A stretch of DNA of 64,000 nucleotides, taken from NCBI RefSeq assembly GCF_010365285.1, contig NZ_CP048286.1, positions 2,618,501 to 2,682,500 of the forward strand. Reading direction: 5' to 3'. The DNA comes from Paenibacillus rhizovicinus. Lineage in GTDB: Bacteria > Bacillota > Bacilli > Paenibacillales > Paenibacillaceae. Shown one piece after another: positions 51,060 to 60,972 of the stretch (positions are counted from its first letter, which is position 1; each line of letters starts with the position of its first letter). A program made the translations under genes and the position numbers. The notes beneath the pieces were generated by a model. That model was not told where the DNA came from. It ran no database searches and saw nothing but the letters and a program-made list of their open reading frames with translations.

Positions 51060-53287
51060 GGAATCGCATCCTTCCAGACCTTCTCCAGTTGTTCAACCGT
51101 TGCGTTAACGCCCGGTTTGCCATTGATGTTAATCGTCAGTCCGTTGCTGCGTACGACGCCGATCGTTGCATTCGGCACGCCTTGTTCCGTCAGGTATTGC
51201 GTCAGTTTCGCTGCTTGGTCCGCTTTCGCCGAAAGCAGGATACGGGATTGGGATTCGCTGAACAGCGCAGCATCCGCGCGCAGGTCAGTGACAACGTTCA
51301 CTTCCGCGCCGAGCTTGCCGCTGATCGCGGATTCCGCGACCGCCACGGCCAGGCCGCCTTCGGAAAGGTCATGCGCCGATGCGACGAGACCTTGCTTGAT
51401 CGCGCCCAGCACGCCTTGCTGCAATTTTTTCTCGACCGCGAGGTCGATTTGCGGCGGACGTCCTTCGCTCTTGCCGTGAAGGACGTACTGCAATTCGCTG
51501 CCGCCCAGCTCATGCTTCGTTTCGCCGGCAAGGATGATGACGTCGCCTTCGGCTTTGAAGCCTTGCGTCGTAATATGGTCGACGTCTTGCACGAGACCGA
51601 CCATGCCGATAACCGGCGTCGGGTAGATCGCGCCTTTGGCATTCTCGTTGTACAAGCTGACGTTGCCGCCGATAACCGGCGTATCGAGCACGCGGCAAGC
51701 TTCCGAGATGCCGTCCGCGGCTTTCTCGATTTGCCAGAACACTTCCGGCTTCTCCGGACTGCCGAAGTTCAGGTTGTCCGTGATTGCCAGCGGCTCGGCG
51801 CCGGAGCAGACGATGTTGCGCGCCGCTTCCGCTACCGCGATTTGACCGCCGACTTCAGGATCGAGGTAAACGTAACGCCCGTTGCAGTCCGTCGTCATGG
51901 CAAGCGCTTTGCGCGTGCCGCGAATCGTTACGACTGCCGCATCGGAACCCGGTTGCACGGCCGTGCTCGTACGAACCATGTAATCGTATTGGTTGTAGAC
52001 CCACTCTTTGCTCGCCACGGTCGGCGATGCCAGCACTTTCTGGAGCGCGTCCGTCAGGTCCGTTACTTCCGGATAAGCCGCTGTATCGATAGCCGCGTTC
52101 GCCGCGTAGTAAGCAGGCTCCTTCGACGGTTTGTCGTACATCGGGCACTCGTCGACGAGCGCCGTTACCGGCATGTTCGCCACTTCTTCGCCTTGGTGGA
52201 ACAAGCGGAGACGGCCGTCGTCCGTTACTTTGCCGACCTTCACGCAGATGATGCCCCAACGGTCGAAAATCTCTTGCGCTTGCGCTTCATGCTGCGGTTC
52301 AACGACGAAGAGCATGCGCTCTTGCGACTCCGACAGCATCATTTCGTAAGGCGTCATGCCTTCTTCGCGCTGCGGCACCTCGTCGAGGTAAAGCTCCAGG
52401 CCGTTGCCGGCTTTGGATGCCATTTCCGCGCTGGAGCAAGTCAGACCCGCCGCGCCCATATCTTGAATCCCGACTACGATGCCGGAATCGATCAATTCCA
52501 ATGTAGCTTCCATAACCAGCTTCTCCATGAACGGATCGCCGACTTGGACCGCCGTACGCTTCTCTTCGGACTCTTCGGAGAGCTCGACGGATGCGAACGT
52601 TGCGCCGTGGATGCCGTCGCGGCCCGTTGCAGGACCGACGTAGAATACGGGATTGCCTACGCCTTTAGCGACGCCGCGCTGGATTTTATCGTGGTCGATG
52701 AGACCGACGCACATGGCGTTGACGAGCGGATTGCCTTCGTAGCTCTCGTCGAACATGACTTCGCCCGCTACTGTCGGGATGCCGATGCAGTTACCATAAC
52801 CAGCGATACCGCCGACGACGTGCTCGAACAAGTATTTCACGCGCGCATTTTCCAGGTTGCCGAAACGCAAGCTGTTCAGCAATGCGACCGGACGCGCGCC
52901 CATGGAGAAGATATCACGGATAATGCCGCCGACGCCCGTTGCCGCGCCTTGGTACGGCTCGACCGCGGATGGATGGTTATGCGATTCGATCTTGAATACG
53001 ACCGCTTGGTTGTCCCCGATATCCACGATACCCGCGCCTTCGCCTGGTCCCATAAGAACTTTCGGGCCGGTGATCGGGAACTTCTTCAGGATTTTCTTGG
53101 AATTCTTGTAGGAGCAGTGCTCCGACCACATTACGCTGAATACGCCGATCTCGGTATAATTCGGCTTACGGCCGAGGAATCCGCAAATGAGCTCATATTC
53201 ATGATCCGTTACGCCAAACTGCGTGTAAATGCGCTGTTCCGCGATTTGTTCCGCCGTTGGCTCCTTAGCCGTTAACTGCTGCGCCAT
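51044..53287 (-). CDS. purL: phosphoribosylformylglycinamidine synthase, large subunit
   Basis: 747-residue small-type PurL, which needs PurQ (glutaminase) and PurS to make FGAM. Motifs: [78 protein letters not shown], and in the second half [26 protein letters not shown] and [18 protein letters not shown]. Overlaps with purQ (23 bases) and purF (16 bases) show tight coupling. A plus-strand frame of the same length covers it but is only a codon-bias shadow. Confidence 0.97.
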   Translation of the reverse strand: MAQQLTAKEPTAEQIAEQRIYTQFGVTDHEYELICGFLGRKPNYTEIGVFSVMWSEHCSYKNSKKILKKFPITGPKVLMGPGEGAGIVDIGDNQAVVFKIESHNHPSAVEPYQGAATGVGGIIRDIFSMGARPVALLNSLRFGNLENARVKYLFEHVVGGIAGYGNCIGIPTVAGEVMFDESYEGNPLVNAMCVGLIDHDKIQRGVAKGVGNPVFYVGPATGRDGIHGATFASVELSEESEEKRTAVQVGDPFMEKLVMEATLELIDSGIVVGIQDMGAAGLTCSSAEMASKAGNGLELYLDEVPQREEGMTPYEMMLSESQERMLFVVEPQHEAQAQEIFDRWGIICVKVGKVTDDGRLRLFHQGEEVANMPVTALVDECPMYDKPSKEPAYYAANAAIDTAAYPEVTDLTDALQKVLASPTVASKEWVYNQYDYMVRTSTAVQPGSDAAVVTIRGTRKALAMTTDCNGRYVYLDPEVGGQIAVAEAARNIVCSGAEPLAITDNLNFGSPEKPEVFWQIEKAADGISEACRVLDTPVIGGNVSLYNENAKGAIYPTPVIGMVGLVQDVDHITTQGFKAEGDVIILAGETKHELGGSELQYVLHGKSEGRPPQIDLAVEKKLQQGVLGAIKQGLVASAHDLSEGGLAVAVAESAISGKLGAEVNVVTDLRADAALFSESQSRILLSAKADQAAKLTQYLTEQGVPNATIGVVRSNGLTININGKPGVNATVEQLEKVWKDAIPCLMK

Positions 53288-53960
53288 GCTGTTCCCTCCA
53301 TGCGTTCAAAATCGATGTAAACATCCGTTTGCCGTCTTCCGAGCCGAGCAGCTGATCCACTGCGCGCTCCGGATGCGGCATCATGCCGACTACGTTGCCG
53401 CGTACATTGCTGATACCGGCGATATTTTCAACCGATCCGTTCGGGTTCGTGTCGCCCGCGTAACGGAATACGATTTGATTGTTTGCTTTGAGCTGCGCGA
53501 GCGTCTCGTCGTCGCAGTAGTAGTTGCCCTCGCCGTGCGCGATCGGAATGTCGATGATCTCGCCTGCGCTGTATTGGCTCGTGAATGCCGTGTTGTTGTT
53601 CGCCACTTCAAGCAGCGTCTGCTGGCAAATGAACTTCATGCCGCTGTTGCGGCGAAGCGCGCCCGGCAGCAAGCCTGCTTCCGTCAGGATTTGGAACCCG
53701 TTGCAGATTCCGAGGACGAACTTGCCGGCTTCCGCCGCTTTCACCACTTCGTTCATGACCGGAGCAAAACGGGCGATGGCGCCGCAGCGCAGGTAGTCGC
53801 CGTACGAGAATCCGCCCGGCACGAGAATCGCGTCATACGCGGAAAGATCCGTCGCCGTGTGCCAAACGTAGTCAACCTCTTGGCCGATCGTGTCTTCGAC
53901 GGCTTTGTAGCAGTCGATATCACAGTTGGAGCCTGGAAATACGATTACTGCGAACTTCAT
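53265..53960 (-). CDS. purQ: phosphoribosylformylglycinamidine synthase, glutaminase subunit
   Basis: 231-residue class I glutamine amidotransferase that feeds ammonia to PurL. Motifs: [39 protein letters not shown], the nucleophile in [22 protein letters not shown], and the His-Glu pair in [13 protein letters not shown]. It starts 3 bases after the purS stop and overlaps purL. Confidence 0.97.
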   Translation of the reverse strand: MKFAVIVFPGSNCDIDCYKAVEDTIGQEVDYVWHTATDLSAYDAILVPGGFSYGDYLRCGAIARFAPVMNEVVKAAEAGKFVLGICNGFQILTEAGLLPGALRRNSGMKFICQQTLLEVANNNTAFTSQYSAGEIIDIPIAHGEGNYYCDDETLAQLKANNQIVFRYAGDTNPNGSVENIAGISNVRGNVVGMMPHPERAVDQLLGSEDGKRMFTSILNAWREQHGAAVNG

Positions 53961-53963
53961 CGA

Positions 53964-54206
53964 TTACCCCTCCAATTCAAAGCGGAAATCTTCAACGACC
54001 GTGTTCGCGAGCAGCTTCTCGCACATTGCTGTCAAACGCGCTTCCGCTTCCGCGCGGTCGGACGTATCCAAGTTCAGCTCCAGGTATTTGCCGATGCGGA
54101 CTTTGCCGACTTCCTCGAAGCCCATGGTGTGCAGGGCGCCTTGCACGGCGCTGCCTTGCGGGTCGAGCACGTTTTCTTTGATCGTTACGTAGACTTTAGC
54201 CTTCAT
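53964..54206 (-). CDS. purS: phosphoribosylformylglycinamidine synthase, PurS subunit
   Basis: 80-residue subunit that bridges PurL and PurQ. MKAKVYVTIKENVLDPQGSAVQGALHTMGFEEVGKVRIGKYLELNLD is the family signature. The ATG at 54206 is set by GGAGG about 10 bases upstream; the frame is open to 54257. A gap of about 390 bases with hairpins separates it from purC. Confidence 0.95.
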   Translation of the reverse strand: MKAKVYVTIKENVLDPQGSAVQGALHTMGFEEVGKVRIGKYLELNLDTSDRAEAEARLTAMCEKLLANTVVEDFRFELEG

Positions 54207-54592
54207 TAGGGGGGTCGCCTCCTGAAATTTTAAAATTAAAATGGGATCGTTACGCAAAACGTGGATTTATCGGCCTCCGTCGCTGTTGAACTTCCGGAAA
54301 CTCGAACAATTAACCTGCGGTTGTTTCCGGCGTTCAAAGGCGATCGCTTGCGCTCTCCGGCTCGAGAAACCACTCTTTTGCTGCACCCATTTTCAAAAAC
54401 AAACATTTGCAGGATGCTCTTGGGGGAGCATCCTGCGCGCTACGCGGGCGTTTCGCCGCGTTGCGACGGTTTTGCTTCGCTCGCGGGCTTGTGCCGCGCT
54501 GCGGCGCCTTGCGAGTTGCGCCGGCGAATTGTTCGCCGGACGCGGATGCTTGTTTATGTGATGCGGGACATCTGTGCTTGTCCCGCGTGTTG
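54207..54592. other. hairpin-rich gap between purC and purS
   Basis: 386 bases. The region holds inverted repeat copy B (54275-54359), then GCAGGATGCTC/GAGCATCCTGC (54411-54438), CCGGCGAA/TTCGCCGG near 54519-54538 and GCGGGACA/TGTCCCGC near 54563-54587. Reading frames here have no family features. Some hairpins could trim or stabilise the operon transcript. Confidence 0.6.
54275..54359 (-). repeat. pur-operon hairpin repeat, copy B (inverted)
   Basis: Reverse complement shows GGAG...GCGATCGCCTTTG ... GGAA ... TTCC ... CAACAGCG-CGGAGG, the same arms as copies A and C but more diverged. The central stem is weaker. Confidence 0.6.
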
Positions 54593-55483
54593 TTAGTTGA
54601 GCGGTTTGCCCGTTAGCGCTTCGTAGATCGCCAGGTAGCGGTTCGTTGTTTCTTGGACGACTGCTTCCGGCAGCGGAGCCGGTTTGCTGTTCTGGTCCCA
54701 ATCGGAGCCGAGCAGGTACGTGCGGACCGGTTCTTTGTCCATGCTGTCGATTTCGATGTCGTACGCATAGTTGGCTTTGGCCCAGAAACGGGAAGAGTCC
54801 GGGGTGAAGATTTCATCGATCAGAATGACTTTGCCGTCGATGAGGCCGAATTCGAATTTGCAGTCCGCCAGGATGATGCCGCGCTCTTCGCAGAACGCGC
54901 GGGCGAATTCGTAGAGGCGAATGCTCTTGTCGCGCAGTTCATCGGCGAGCTCGGCGCCCACCATTTCTTGCATGCGCGCGAACGGGATGTCTTCGTCATG
55001 GCCGACGTCGTTCTTGGCCGCAGGCGTGAAGAGAGGTTCCGCGAAACGTTCGTTCTTCCGAAGGCCGGCCGGCAGTTCGATGCCGTTGATGGCCGATGTT
55101 TTCACATATTGTCTCCAACCGCCGCCCGTGATATAGCCGCGCACGACGCATTCGATATCGATGCGCTCCGCTTTCTTCGTGACCATGATGCGGTTCTTCA
55201 GCAGTTCGGGCTCCGTAACGAGATCGCCCAGCTTGTTAACGTCCGTGTGAACAACGTGATTCGCCATCATATCGGCCGTTTGCTCGAACCAGAAAGCCGA
55301 CAACCGGTTCAGCACGTTGCCTTTCTCAGGTACGGCCGGGTCAAGCACGTAATCGAATGCGCTGATGCGGTCCGTAACGACGATCAGGAAATGCTCGCCC
55401 AGATCGTAAAGCTCGCGCACCTTGCCTTTATAAATCAGCGGCGCCTTAATATAATCCGCAGCCGTGGACAATGCTTGTGTCAT
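54593..55483 (-). CDS. purC: phosphoribosylaminoimidazole-succinocarboxamide synthase
   Basis: 296-residue SAICAR synthetase of the longer type that also occurs in fungi; Bacillus PurC is nearer 240. Motifs: LIYKGKVRELYDLGEHFLIVVTDRISAFDYVLDPAVPEKG, IECVVRGYITGGGWRQY, ILADCKFEFGLIDGKVILIDEIFTPDSSRFW and the C-terminal SDWDQNSKPAPLPEAVVQETTNRYLAIYEALTG. It lies between purB and the hairpin-rich gap before purS. Confidence 0.95.
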   Translation of the reverse strand: MTQALSTAADYIKAPLIYKGKVRELYDLGEHFLIVVTDRISAFDYVLDPAVPEKGNVLNRLSAFWFEQTADMMANHVVHTDVNKLGDLVTEPELLKNRIMVTKKAERIDIECVVRGYITGGGWRQYVKTSAINGIELPAGLRKNERFAEPLFTPAAKNDVGHDEDIPFARMQEMVGAELADELRDKSIRLYEFARAFCEERGIILADCKFEFGLIDGKVILIDEIFTPDSSRFWAKANYAYDIEIDSMDKEPVRTYLLGSDWDQNSKPAPLPEAVVQETTNRYLAIYEALTGKPLN

Positions 55484-55553
55484 CCTTTATCTCCCCCTGC
55501 CGTTAGGCTTAGTTTATTTATAATGACGTTAGACGGAGCAGGCGGAATCAGTC

Positions 55554-55640
55554 CGGAGAAACGAAGTGGTCGCCTTTGTACTCGGAATTACACCTCTGAG
55601 AGGTTAATTCATAAAATTCCGAGTACAACAGCGATCGGAG
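55554..55640 (+). repeat. pur-operon hairpin repeat, copy C
   Basis: CGGAGAAACGAAGTGGTCGCC, then a 14-bp perfect stem TTGTACTCGGAATT (55576-55589) / AATTCCGAGTACAA (55615-55628) with inner ACCTCT/AGAGGT, then CAGCGATCGGAG. The arms are identical with copy A while the stem sequence has changed on both sides, which keeps the pairing. Confidence 0.8.
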
Positions 55641-55667
55641 GACGATTCCGCATGCGGAGTCTGTCTT

Positions 55668-56963
55668 TTAAATCAACTCAAGCCGTTTAAAAATAGTATC
55701 CACGTGTTTCAAATGCCATGCCGGATTGAAACAATCGGCAATCTCGTCCGCGGACAATTGGCTCGTGATTTCCGGCGTCGACTCGATGATGTCGCGGAAT
55801 TGGCGCTGTTCTTCCCATGCCTGCATCGCCCGCGGCTGTACCGTATCGTACGCCTGCTCGCGGCTGAAGCCTTTGTCGATCAGCTTCGTCATGACGCGGC
55901 CGGAGAACGGTACGCCGAACGTGCGCTGCATGTTGCGTTTCATGTTCTCCGGGAACACTTGCAAATTCTTCAAAATGTTGCCCAAACGGTTCAGCATATA
56001 GTTCAGCAGCATCGTCGCATCCGGCAGGATCACGCGTTCAGCCGACGAGTGGCTGATATCGCGTTCGTGCCACAGCGTTACGTTCTCGTAAGCCGTCAGC
56101 ATATGGCCGCGGATGACGCGGGACAGGCCGGAAATGTTCTCGCAGCCGATCGGGTTGCGCTTATGCGGCATTGCGGACGAGCCCTTCTGGCCCTTCGCGA
56201 ACGGCTCTTCCACCTCGCGGAATTCGCTCTTCTGCAGGGCGCGGATCTCCGTCGCGAACTTATCGAGCGACGTCGCAACCAGTGCCAGCGTCGCCATGTA
56301 TTCCGCATGACGGTCGCGCTGCAGCGTTTGCGTCGAGATCGGAGCAGGCGTGATGCCGAGCTTGCGGCAAGTGAACTCTTCGACGAACGGATCGATGTTC
56401 GCGTACGTGCCGACCGCGCCGGAGATTTTGCCGAATTGGACGCCGTTCGCCGCATGGCGGAAACGCTCCAGGTTCCGTTTCATTTCTTCGTACCACAGCG
56501 CGAGCTTCAAGCCGAACGTCGTCGGCTCGGCATGCACGCCGTGCGTACGGCCCATCATGGCCGTATCTTTATAGACAACCGCTTGACCGCGGAGGATTTC
56601 GATGAAGTTCTCGATGTCTTTCTCGAGAATCTCGTTGGCTTGCAGCAGCAGGTAGCCCATTGCCGTGTCGACGACGTCCGTGGACGTCAGGCCGTAATGG
56701 ACCCATTTGCGCTCAGGGCCGACCGTTTCGGATACCGCGCGCGTGAACGCGATAACGTCATGGCGGGTTTCCAGCTCGATTTCGTTAATGCGGTCGATGT
56801 CGAACGTCGCTTTCTCCCGAAGGGCCGCTACGTCCTCGCGAGGGATGACGCCGAGTTCAACCCAAGCCTCGCATGCGCAAAGCTCAACCTCGAGCCATGC
56901 TTTGAATTTGTTCTCCTCGGTCCAAATCGCTCTCATTTCCGGTCTGCTGTAACGTTGTAACAT
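55668..56963 (-). CDS. purB: adenylosuccinate lyase
   Basis: 431-residue fumarase/aspartase-superfamily lyase acting twice in purine synthesis (SAICAR and adenylosuccinate cleavage). Motifs: [72 protein letters not shown] and the signature [23 protein letters not shown] with the catalytic flexible loop. It lies between purK and purC; 185 bases with repeat copy C separate it from purC. Confidence 0.97.
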   Translation of the reverse strand: MLQRYSRPEMRAIWTEENKFKAWLEVELCACEAWVELGVIPREDVAALREKATFDIDRINEIELETRHDVIAFTRAVSETVGPERKWVHYGLTSTDVVDTAMGYLLLQANEILEKDIENFIEILRGQAVVYKDTAMMGRTHGVHAEPTTFGLKLALWYEEMKRNLERFRHAANGVQFGKISGAVGTYANIDPFVEEFTCRKLGITPAPISTQTLQRDRHAEYMATLALVATSLDKFATEIRALQKSEFREVEEPFAKGQKGSSAMPHKRNPIGCENISGLSRVIRGHMLTAYENVTLWHERDISHSSAERVILPDATMLLNYMLNRLGNILKNLQVFPENMKRNMQRTFGVPFSGRVMTKLIDKGFSREQAYDTVQPRAMQAWEEQRQFRDIIESTPEITSQLSADEIADCFNPAWHLKHVDTIFKRLELI

Positions 56964-56966
56964 CTA

Positions 56967-58139
56967 TTAAACCCTCCAAATGTTGGTTTCGGAAACCCAT
57001 TCCAGCGCTTGCTCCACGCTGTCTGCGAGCACGTTGACATGCCCCATTTTCCGTTTATGTTTGGCTTCATGTTTCCCATATAAGTGAATTTTAGGCGCGA
57101 CGCCCAAACGTTCCGCCGATTCATCCTGTCTTGCCATCCGTCCCAATAACGGTTCCACGTGCTCGCCGAGCACGTTCACCATGACGACCGGCGTCAGCAG
57201 CGCCGTGTCCCCGAGCGGCAGTCCGCATACGGCGCGCACATGCTGCTCGAACTGCGAAGTGCGGCAAGCTTCCATCGTATAGTGGCCGCTGTTATGCGGA
57301 CGCGGCGCAAGCTCGTTGACGAACAGCTCGCCGTCCTCCGTCAAGAACAGCTCCACCGCGATCAGCCCGACCGCGCCAAGCCCTTCCGCGATCCGCGCCG
57401 CAAGCCGCTCGGCTTCCCGCTGAAGCTCTTCGTCGATGCGGGCAGGCACGATGGACAGATGCAAAATGTTGTCGACATGAATGTTCTCCGCTGCCGGAAA
57501 GGTCCGAATCTCGCCTTGCGGGCTGCGTGCCGCGATAACGGACAGTTCCTTCTGGAACCGGATGAACTGCTCCACCACAAGCTCCGTGCCCGCGCGCTTC
57601 AGCGTCTCGAACGCCTCGTCGATTTCGCTCTCGCTGCGAATGACCCATTGGCCTTTGCCGTCGTAGCCGCCCATCGCCGTCTTCAGCACGCACGGCAGGC
57701 CGAACCGGCCGACCGCCTCGCGAAGCTCGTCCGCGCTGCGAACCTCCGCGTACGGCGCTACCTTCACGCCTGCCGCTTCGATCGCCCGCTTCTCCCGCAG
57801 CCGATGCTGCGTCGTATAGAGAAGCTCGCTGCCCTGCGGAACGTACGATTGCTCCATCAGCATGGCGGCTACCCCTGCGTCGACGTTCTCGAATTCATAC
57901 GTAATGACATCCGCGCGCGCCGCCAATTCCTTGGCCGCATCGCGGTTGTCGTAAGCCGCGACGATTTGCTGCGCGACTTGGCCGCACGGCGCATCCGGCG
58001 TCGGATCAAGCGCTACGAACCGGTACCCCATCGCGCTGCCCGCGTTCGCCATCATCCGTCCCAGCTGTCCGCCGCCCAGAATGCCGATCGTCGAACCCGG
58101 CAATATCACTTTCATCTCGCTGCCGGCCGCCTTGCTCAT
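56967..58139 (-). CDS. purK: 5-(carboxyamino)imidazole ribonucleotide synthase
   Basis: 390-residue ATP-grasp enzyme that makes N5-CAIR. Motifs: [110 protein letters not shown]. The start overlaps the purE stop as ATGA, and three bases separate its stop from purB. Confidence 0.96.
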   Translation of the reverse strand: MSKAAGSEMKVILPGSTIGILGGGQLGRMMANAGSAMGYRFVALDPTPDAPCGQVAQQIVAAYDNRDAAKELAARADVITYEFENVDAGVAAMLMEQSYVPQGSELLYTTQHRLREKRAIEAAGVKVAPYAEVRSADELREAVGRFGLPCVLKTAMGGYDGKGQWVIRSESEIDEAFETLKRAGTELVVEQFIRFQKELSVIAARSPQGEIRTFPAAENIHVDNILHLSIVPARIDEELQREAERLAARIAEGLGAVGLIAVELFLTEDGELFVNELAPRPHNSGHYTMEACRTSQFEQHVRAVCGLPLGDTALLTPVVMVNVLGEHVEPLLGRMARQDESAERLGVAPKIHLYGKHEAKHKRKMGHVNVLADSVEQALEWVSETNIWRV

Positions 58140-58621
58140 AGCGTCTCACTGCTTTCCAGCACTTCCTGCTGAATCCGGTCGCGCCGTGCTTGCACGCGCG
58201 ATTGAACCGCAGGATCGAATGCGCCGATGATCTGGCCTGCGAGCAGCCCTGCATTCGTACCGCCCGCATTGCCGATCGCGACGGTCGCGACCGGAATGCC
58301 GCCCGGCATTTGCACGATGGACAACAGCGAATCCAGACCGTTCAAATTCGAAGATTTAACCGGAACGCCAATAACCGGCAGAATCGTTTTGGCTGCGACC
58401 ATGCCGGGCAAATGTGCAGCTCCGCCTGCACCCGCGATAATGACTTTCAGTCCGCGCTCTGCGGCGGTTTCCGCGTATTGGAACATCAGATCCGGCGTGC
58501 GGTGCGCGGAAACGACTTTCTTCTCGTACGGAATTTGCAGCTCATCCAGCACATCACAGGCCAGTTTCATCGTATCCCAATCTGACTTGCTGCCCATGAT
58601 AACGCCCACTTGTACCGACAT
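58136..58621 (-). CDS. purE: N5-carboxyaminoimidazole ribonucleotide mutase
   Basis: 161-residue class I PurE that moves the carboxyl group of N5-CAIR. Motifs: [70 protein letters not shown] and [50 protein letters not shown]. First gene of the operon, about 210 bases downstream of the riboswitch aptamer. AAGGTGG precedes the ATG. Confidence 0.97.
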   Translation of the reverse strand: MSVQVGVIMGSKSDWDTMKLACDVLDELQIPYEKKVVSAHRTPDLMFQYAETAAERGLKVIIAGAGGAAHLPGMVAAKTILPVIGVPVKSSNLNGLDSLLSIVQMPGGIPVATVAIGNAGGTNAGLLAGQIIGAFDPAVQSRVQARRDRIQQEVLESSETL

Positions 58622-58664
58622 TTGCTAATGACCACCTTTTCGTTTAGGAAGGATCTCGAATCCG

Positions 58665-58714
58665 TAAAAAAAGTCCCTCAGCACGTATTCCAATTCAGGA
58701 ATGCTTCGGGACTT
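58665..58714 (-). terminator. riboswitch-controlled terminator in the pur leader
   Basis: On the minus strand AAGTCCC ... GGGACTT pair around GAAGCATTCC/GGAATACGTGC, followed by TTTTTTT. It is placed between the purine aptamer and purE, the expected off-state hairpin. Confidence 0.88.
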
Positions 58715-58834
58715 CAAAAGACTTGCGGCGAAGCGGCTTCACGCTTTGTCCACCATGCTACAGATGGTATACAAGAACGGTAAAGACAACATCAGGCTGC
58801 CCCTTCTTGGCGGCAACCTGGATCTTCGCGGCAT

Positions 58835-58907
58835 CGTCTCGTAGTCCGAAAATTAAAGGTTTTCGGGTAGATACTCTCGGGCCCATTCCCAAGGATATAC
58901 GAGATAA
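58835..58907 (-). promoter_or_regulatory. guanine riboswitch aptamer upstream of purE
   Basis: Minus strand: P1 TCTCGTA closed by TACGAGA. P2 is CCTTGGGAATGGGCCCGAGAG-like with loop GAATGGG. J2/3 is TATCTACC, and P3 is CCGAAAA-CCTTTAA-TTTTCGG. J3/1 is ACTA with C at the specificity position, which selects guanine or hypoxanthine over adenine. Ligand binding should favour the terminator at 58665-58714 and shut down the pur operon. Confidence 0.92.
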
Positions 58908-59098
58908 GTTTCGACAAAATCTTTTCTTATTAGCTACTTCTAGTTTATCAATCCTCACCTGGAATGTCAACGTGAAAACACGAACATTCGATTTGAATTA
59001 TCTGTAATAGTTCGTATTTTGACACTAATTCATCGCATTTGCTTTTCTTAAACGGAGATGAGGCGATGGTTTTGTCAGAAAACTCAACCAACTTCTTA

Positions 59099-59147
59099 TT
59101 GACTATCGAGTCAATAAGGACTATAAATAAGTTGACTGAGTAGTCAA
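59099..59147 (+). promoter_or_regulatory. promoter with two TTGACT-N4-AGTCAA operators
   Basis: Operator 1 (59099-59114) overlaps the -35 TTGACT; 17 bases later comes -10 TATAAA (59122-59127); operator 2 (59132-59147) covers the transcription start. Both have arms TTGACT/AGTCAA, centres 33 bases apart, on one face of the helix. They fit binding by the TetR-like protein of this operon. Confidence 0.75.
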
Positions 59148-59184
59148 CGCTTCTCTTTCACCTCATAAAAAGGAGGCTGACGCC

Positions 59185-60066
59185 TTGAAGCCAATCGTCG
59201 ATATCGCAGGGCTGACCAAGTCTTACGGCAAGAGCCGCGGCATCACAGATCTTACGTTCTCCATCGAAGAAGGCGAAGTGTTCGGGTTCATCGGACCGAA
59301 CGGCGCGGGCAAGAGCACGACGATACGGACGCTGCTGAACATTATTTTCCCGACCTCCGGCAGCGCGGCGATCTTCGGCAAGGACGTCGTCGCGCATTCT
59401 CGGGAGATCCGGCAGCAGATCGGTTATCTGCCCTCGGAGGTCTTCTACTACGATGACATGAAGGTCATGGACCTCATTCGCTTCTCGGCTGCCTTCCACC
59501 GTTACCGGAACGAGCAGCGGATCGCCGAGCTCGCCGCCCGGCTCGATCTCGACCTGAACCGCAAAATCGAAGACCTTTCCTTCGGCAATCGCAAGAAGGT
59601 CGGCATCGTTCAAGCGCTGCTCCATGAACCGAGGCTGCTCATTCTCGACGAACCGACGGGCGGACTCGATCCGTTGATGCAGAACACGTTCTTCGAGCTG
59701 CTCAAGGAAGAGCGCGCCAAAGGAACGACGATCTTCTTCTCCTCTCACATTCTGAGCGAGGTGCAGCGGTTGTGCGACCGGGTGGCGATCATCAAGGACG
59801 GCGCCCTGATCAAAGTCGAATCCGTGGAAACCCTGCTTCGCAACAACTTGCGTCATATTACGCTCACCTCCAAGCAGCCCGAAACCATCGATCTGTCCGG
59901 TATCGCCGGCATCGTGAAACGGGAAATCGCAGGTACGCATCTGAAGCTGCTGTATGACGGCGATATGCGATCCTTCGTGCAGGGCGTGGCCGAATGCGCC
60001 TTCCAAGATATTTTGATCGAAGAGCCTTCGCTTGATGAAATTTTCTTGCATTATTACACGAAATAA
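59185..60066 (+). CDS. ABC transporter ATP-binding protein
   Basis: 293-residue ATPase of an ABC-2/drug-exporter system (CcmA-like). Walker A GPNGAGKSTTIRTLL (about residues 39-53), Q-loop region IGYLPSE, signature LSFGNRKKVGIVQALLHEP (variant of LSGGQ), Walker B LLILDEPTGGLDPL, and H-loop FFSSHILSEVQRL. The start is a TTG with AAGGAGG 8 bases upstream. It lies behind the double operator and is followed 20 bases later by the permease gene. The substrate is unknown. Confidence 0.93.
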   Translation: MKPIVDIAGLTKSYGKSRGITDLTFSIEEGEVFGFIGPNGAGKSTTIRTLLNIIFPTSGSAAIFGKDVVAHSREIRQQIGYLPSEVFYYDDMKVMDLIRFSAAFHRYRNEQRIAELAARLDLDLNRKIEDLSFGNRKKVGIVQALLHEPRLLILDEPTGGLDPLMQNTFFELLKEERAKGTTIFFSSHILSEVQRLCDRVAIIKDGALIKVESVETLLRNNLRHITLTSKQPETIDLSGIAGIVKREIAGTHLKLLYDGDMRSFVQGVAECAFQDILIEEPSLDEIFLHYYTK

Positions 60067-60086
60067 TAATCGCGGAGGTGACAGCC

Positions 60087-60884
60087 ATGCTGTTCAGAAG
60101 AGAGTTCAAACGCAATTTGCGGAGCCTGATCATATGGAGCCTCATTATGGCAGGCATTATTTTGCTGTATTTAAGCATCTTCCCCTCCATGGCCAAGGAA
60201 CAGGCGAACATGGACAGTCTCACGAACGCGGTTCCGGAAGGCATGCAGAAAGCGTTCGGCATGGACCGTCTCAGCCTTGGCACCTTGCTCGGATTCTACG
60301 GCATCGAGATCCATCTCATGACGACGCTGCTCGGAAGCATCTACGCGGCGCTGCTGGCCTCCGGCATCATCGCCAAGGAGCAGAACGAGAAGACGGCCGA
60401 GTTTCTGCTGTCGCTGCCTCTCGCCCGTCAAACGATTATTTTGCATAAAGGGGCGGCCGTCGCCTCGAACGTCTTGCTGTTCAACCTTGTCATCGTCGCG
60501 GCATCGCTTGTCGGATTTCAATTCTCCTCGGGGCAGGACATTTCCTATCGGGCGTTCTTCCTGCTCGAACTGGCGGTGCTGCTGATGCACCTGACGTTCG
60601 CCGCCATCGCGTTCTTGTTCTCGGCACTCGCGCGCAGAACGCGTTCGATCGTCTCGATCTCGCTCGGACTCGTGTTCGTCATGTACTTCCTCAGCGTCGT
60701 CGCAGGCATCTCCGAACGGTTCTCTTGGCTGAAATACGCGAGTCCGTTCAAGTACGCCGATTCCGCGCAAATCCTGACGGAACACAGCCTTGATCCGATC
60801 TATCCCGTCATCATGGCCGTCGTCATCGCCGGTTGCTTCCTGTCCGCGTATTGGTATTATAGTAAAAAAGATATCGTGGTATAG
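60087..60884 (+). CDS. ABC-2 type transporter permease
   Basis: 265-residue membrane protein with about six helices (for example SLIIWSLIMAGIILLYLSIF, VLLFNLVIVAASLVGFQF, FLLELAVLLMHLTFAAIAFLF and VIMAVVIAGCFLSAYWYY). The N-terminal basic stretch FRREFKRNLRS and the EKTAEFLLSLPLARQTI loop are typical of this exporter type. The ATG at 60087 has GGAGG 8 bases upstream. It works with the ATPase encoded just before. Export of a drug, lipid or peptide is likely. Confidence 0.9.
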   Translation: MLFRREFKRNLRSLIIWSLIMAGIILLYLSIFPSMAKEQANMDSLTNAVPEGMQKAFGMDRLSLGTLLGFYGIEIHLMTTLLGSIYAALLASGIIAKEQNEKTAEFLLSLPLARQTIILHKGAAVASNVLLFNLVIVAASLVGFQFSSGQDISYRAFFLLELAVLLMHLTFAAIAFLFSALARRTRSIVSISLGLVFVMYFLSVVAGISERFSWLKYASPFKYADSAQILTEHSLDPIYPVIMAVVIAGCFLSAYWYYSKKDIVV

Positions 60885-60972
60885 GGGTCGCGTCCGATGA
60901 ACGCCGTCCAAGGCATAATGCCAAACAGGGCTGGATCGGACGGATTCTTAGCCGTTAGCGAGGTGACCGTCC

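Noticed and set aside
49707-51479. Plus-strand frame of 590 codons opposite purF/purL
   Set aside because: Antisense of two clear enzymes with no motifs of its own.
51032-53275. Plus-strand frame of 747 codons opposite purL
   Set aside because: It mirrors purL codon for codon, has no family features and no ribosome site; it reflects GC-rich codon usage.
54241-54701. Frames on both strands in the purC-purS gap
   Set aside because: They run through hairpins and the repeat and have no domain or ribosome site.
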